Made by a program: the position numbers and the translations under genes. A DNA stretch of 42,234 bases from Nevskia sp. (lineage in GTDB: Bacteria > Pseudomonadota > Gammaproteobacteria > Nevskiales > Nevskiaceae), in assembly GCA_028291645.1 (NCBI GenBank), contig JAQGNU010000095.1:1-42234 (forward strand). The letters run 5' to 3'. The notes beneath the pieces were generated by a model. The model worked only from the letters and a program-made list of their open reading frames with translations, searched no databases and had not been told where the DNA came from. Below, one piece after another: positions 42,188-42,234 of this stretch. How positions within the stretch are numbered: the stretch's first letter is position 1; every line of letters begins with the position of its first letter.

Positions 42188-42234
42188 GGCGTTCTCCAAA
42201 AAATTGAAATTCTGGTACAATGTTGGGATAGTTC

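Overview
The window is GC-rich DNA from a Gram-negative bacterium. Evidence includes an outer-membrane barrel protein ending in Phe, a lipobox lipoprotein, a Tat substrate, an RND transporter and ordinary Shine-Dalgarno sequences. The gene families fit a gammaproteobacterium (or other proteobacterium) that lives on hydrophobic, isoprenoid-type carbon. The exact genus cannot be read from the sequence. I see no rRNA, tRNA, CRISPR array, transposase or prophage.

Region 1 (1-3640, all minus strand) is a small ureide/biuret-type nitrogen module. In order of transcription it holds a cysteine hydrolase of the biuret amidohydrolase group (2724-3428), an AtzH-like small protein (2239-2646), an FCD-type GntR regulator (1483-2187), a second biuret-hydrolase-like enzyme (339-1031) and the start of an NCS2-like permease that runs off the left edge. 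Three TTGNATAC sites in its non-coding gaps are candidate GntR operators.

Region 2 (3653-16388) is an envelope module. A large MalT/LAL-type LuxR activator (3653-6388) is divergent from a five-gene plus-strand operon: RND/MMPL transporter, YCF48-like periplasmic propeller, DUF1302 outer-membrane protein, Tat-exported DUF1329 protein and an unrecognised exported protein with four cysteines. A convergent lipoprotein with transglutaminase-like and TPR parts closes the region. The arrangement suggests movement of a hydrophobic compound across the envelope under LAL control.

Region 3 (16547-41052) is a large acyl-CoA catabolic locus. It contains an alpha/beta hydrolase, three SDRs, a crotonase lacking both hydratase glutamates, a fused two-domain acyl-CoA dehydrogenase of FadE34-like architecture, a DUF35 protein overlapping a cysteine-less thiolase-fold protein (an Ltp2/ChsH2-like aldolase pair), a VOC protein and an epoxide hydrolase. 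It continues with two adjacent acyl-CoA dehydrogenase pairs plus one classical acyl-CoA dehydrogenase, a GntR regulator, a CYP101-like P450, a CoA ligase, a thiolase, a FadB/FadJ-like bifunctional enzyme, a nitronate-monooxygenase-like flavoprotein and a putidaredoxin-like ferredoxin. Together these can hydroxylate a hydrophobic substrate, activate it with CoA, and shorten it by beta-oxidation and probably a retro-aldol step. This is the logic of steroid or cyclic terpenoid side-chain degradation. Four similar palindromic sites (consensus about GATCRTATAGATGAT) lie just before four transcription starts of this region, including two divergent promoters, and define a putative regulon. The GntR at 28133-28927 is the only regulator inside the locus.

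Region 4 (41102-42187) is a convergent aldo/keto reductase gene that need not belong to the locus.
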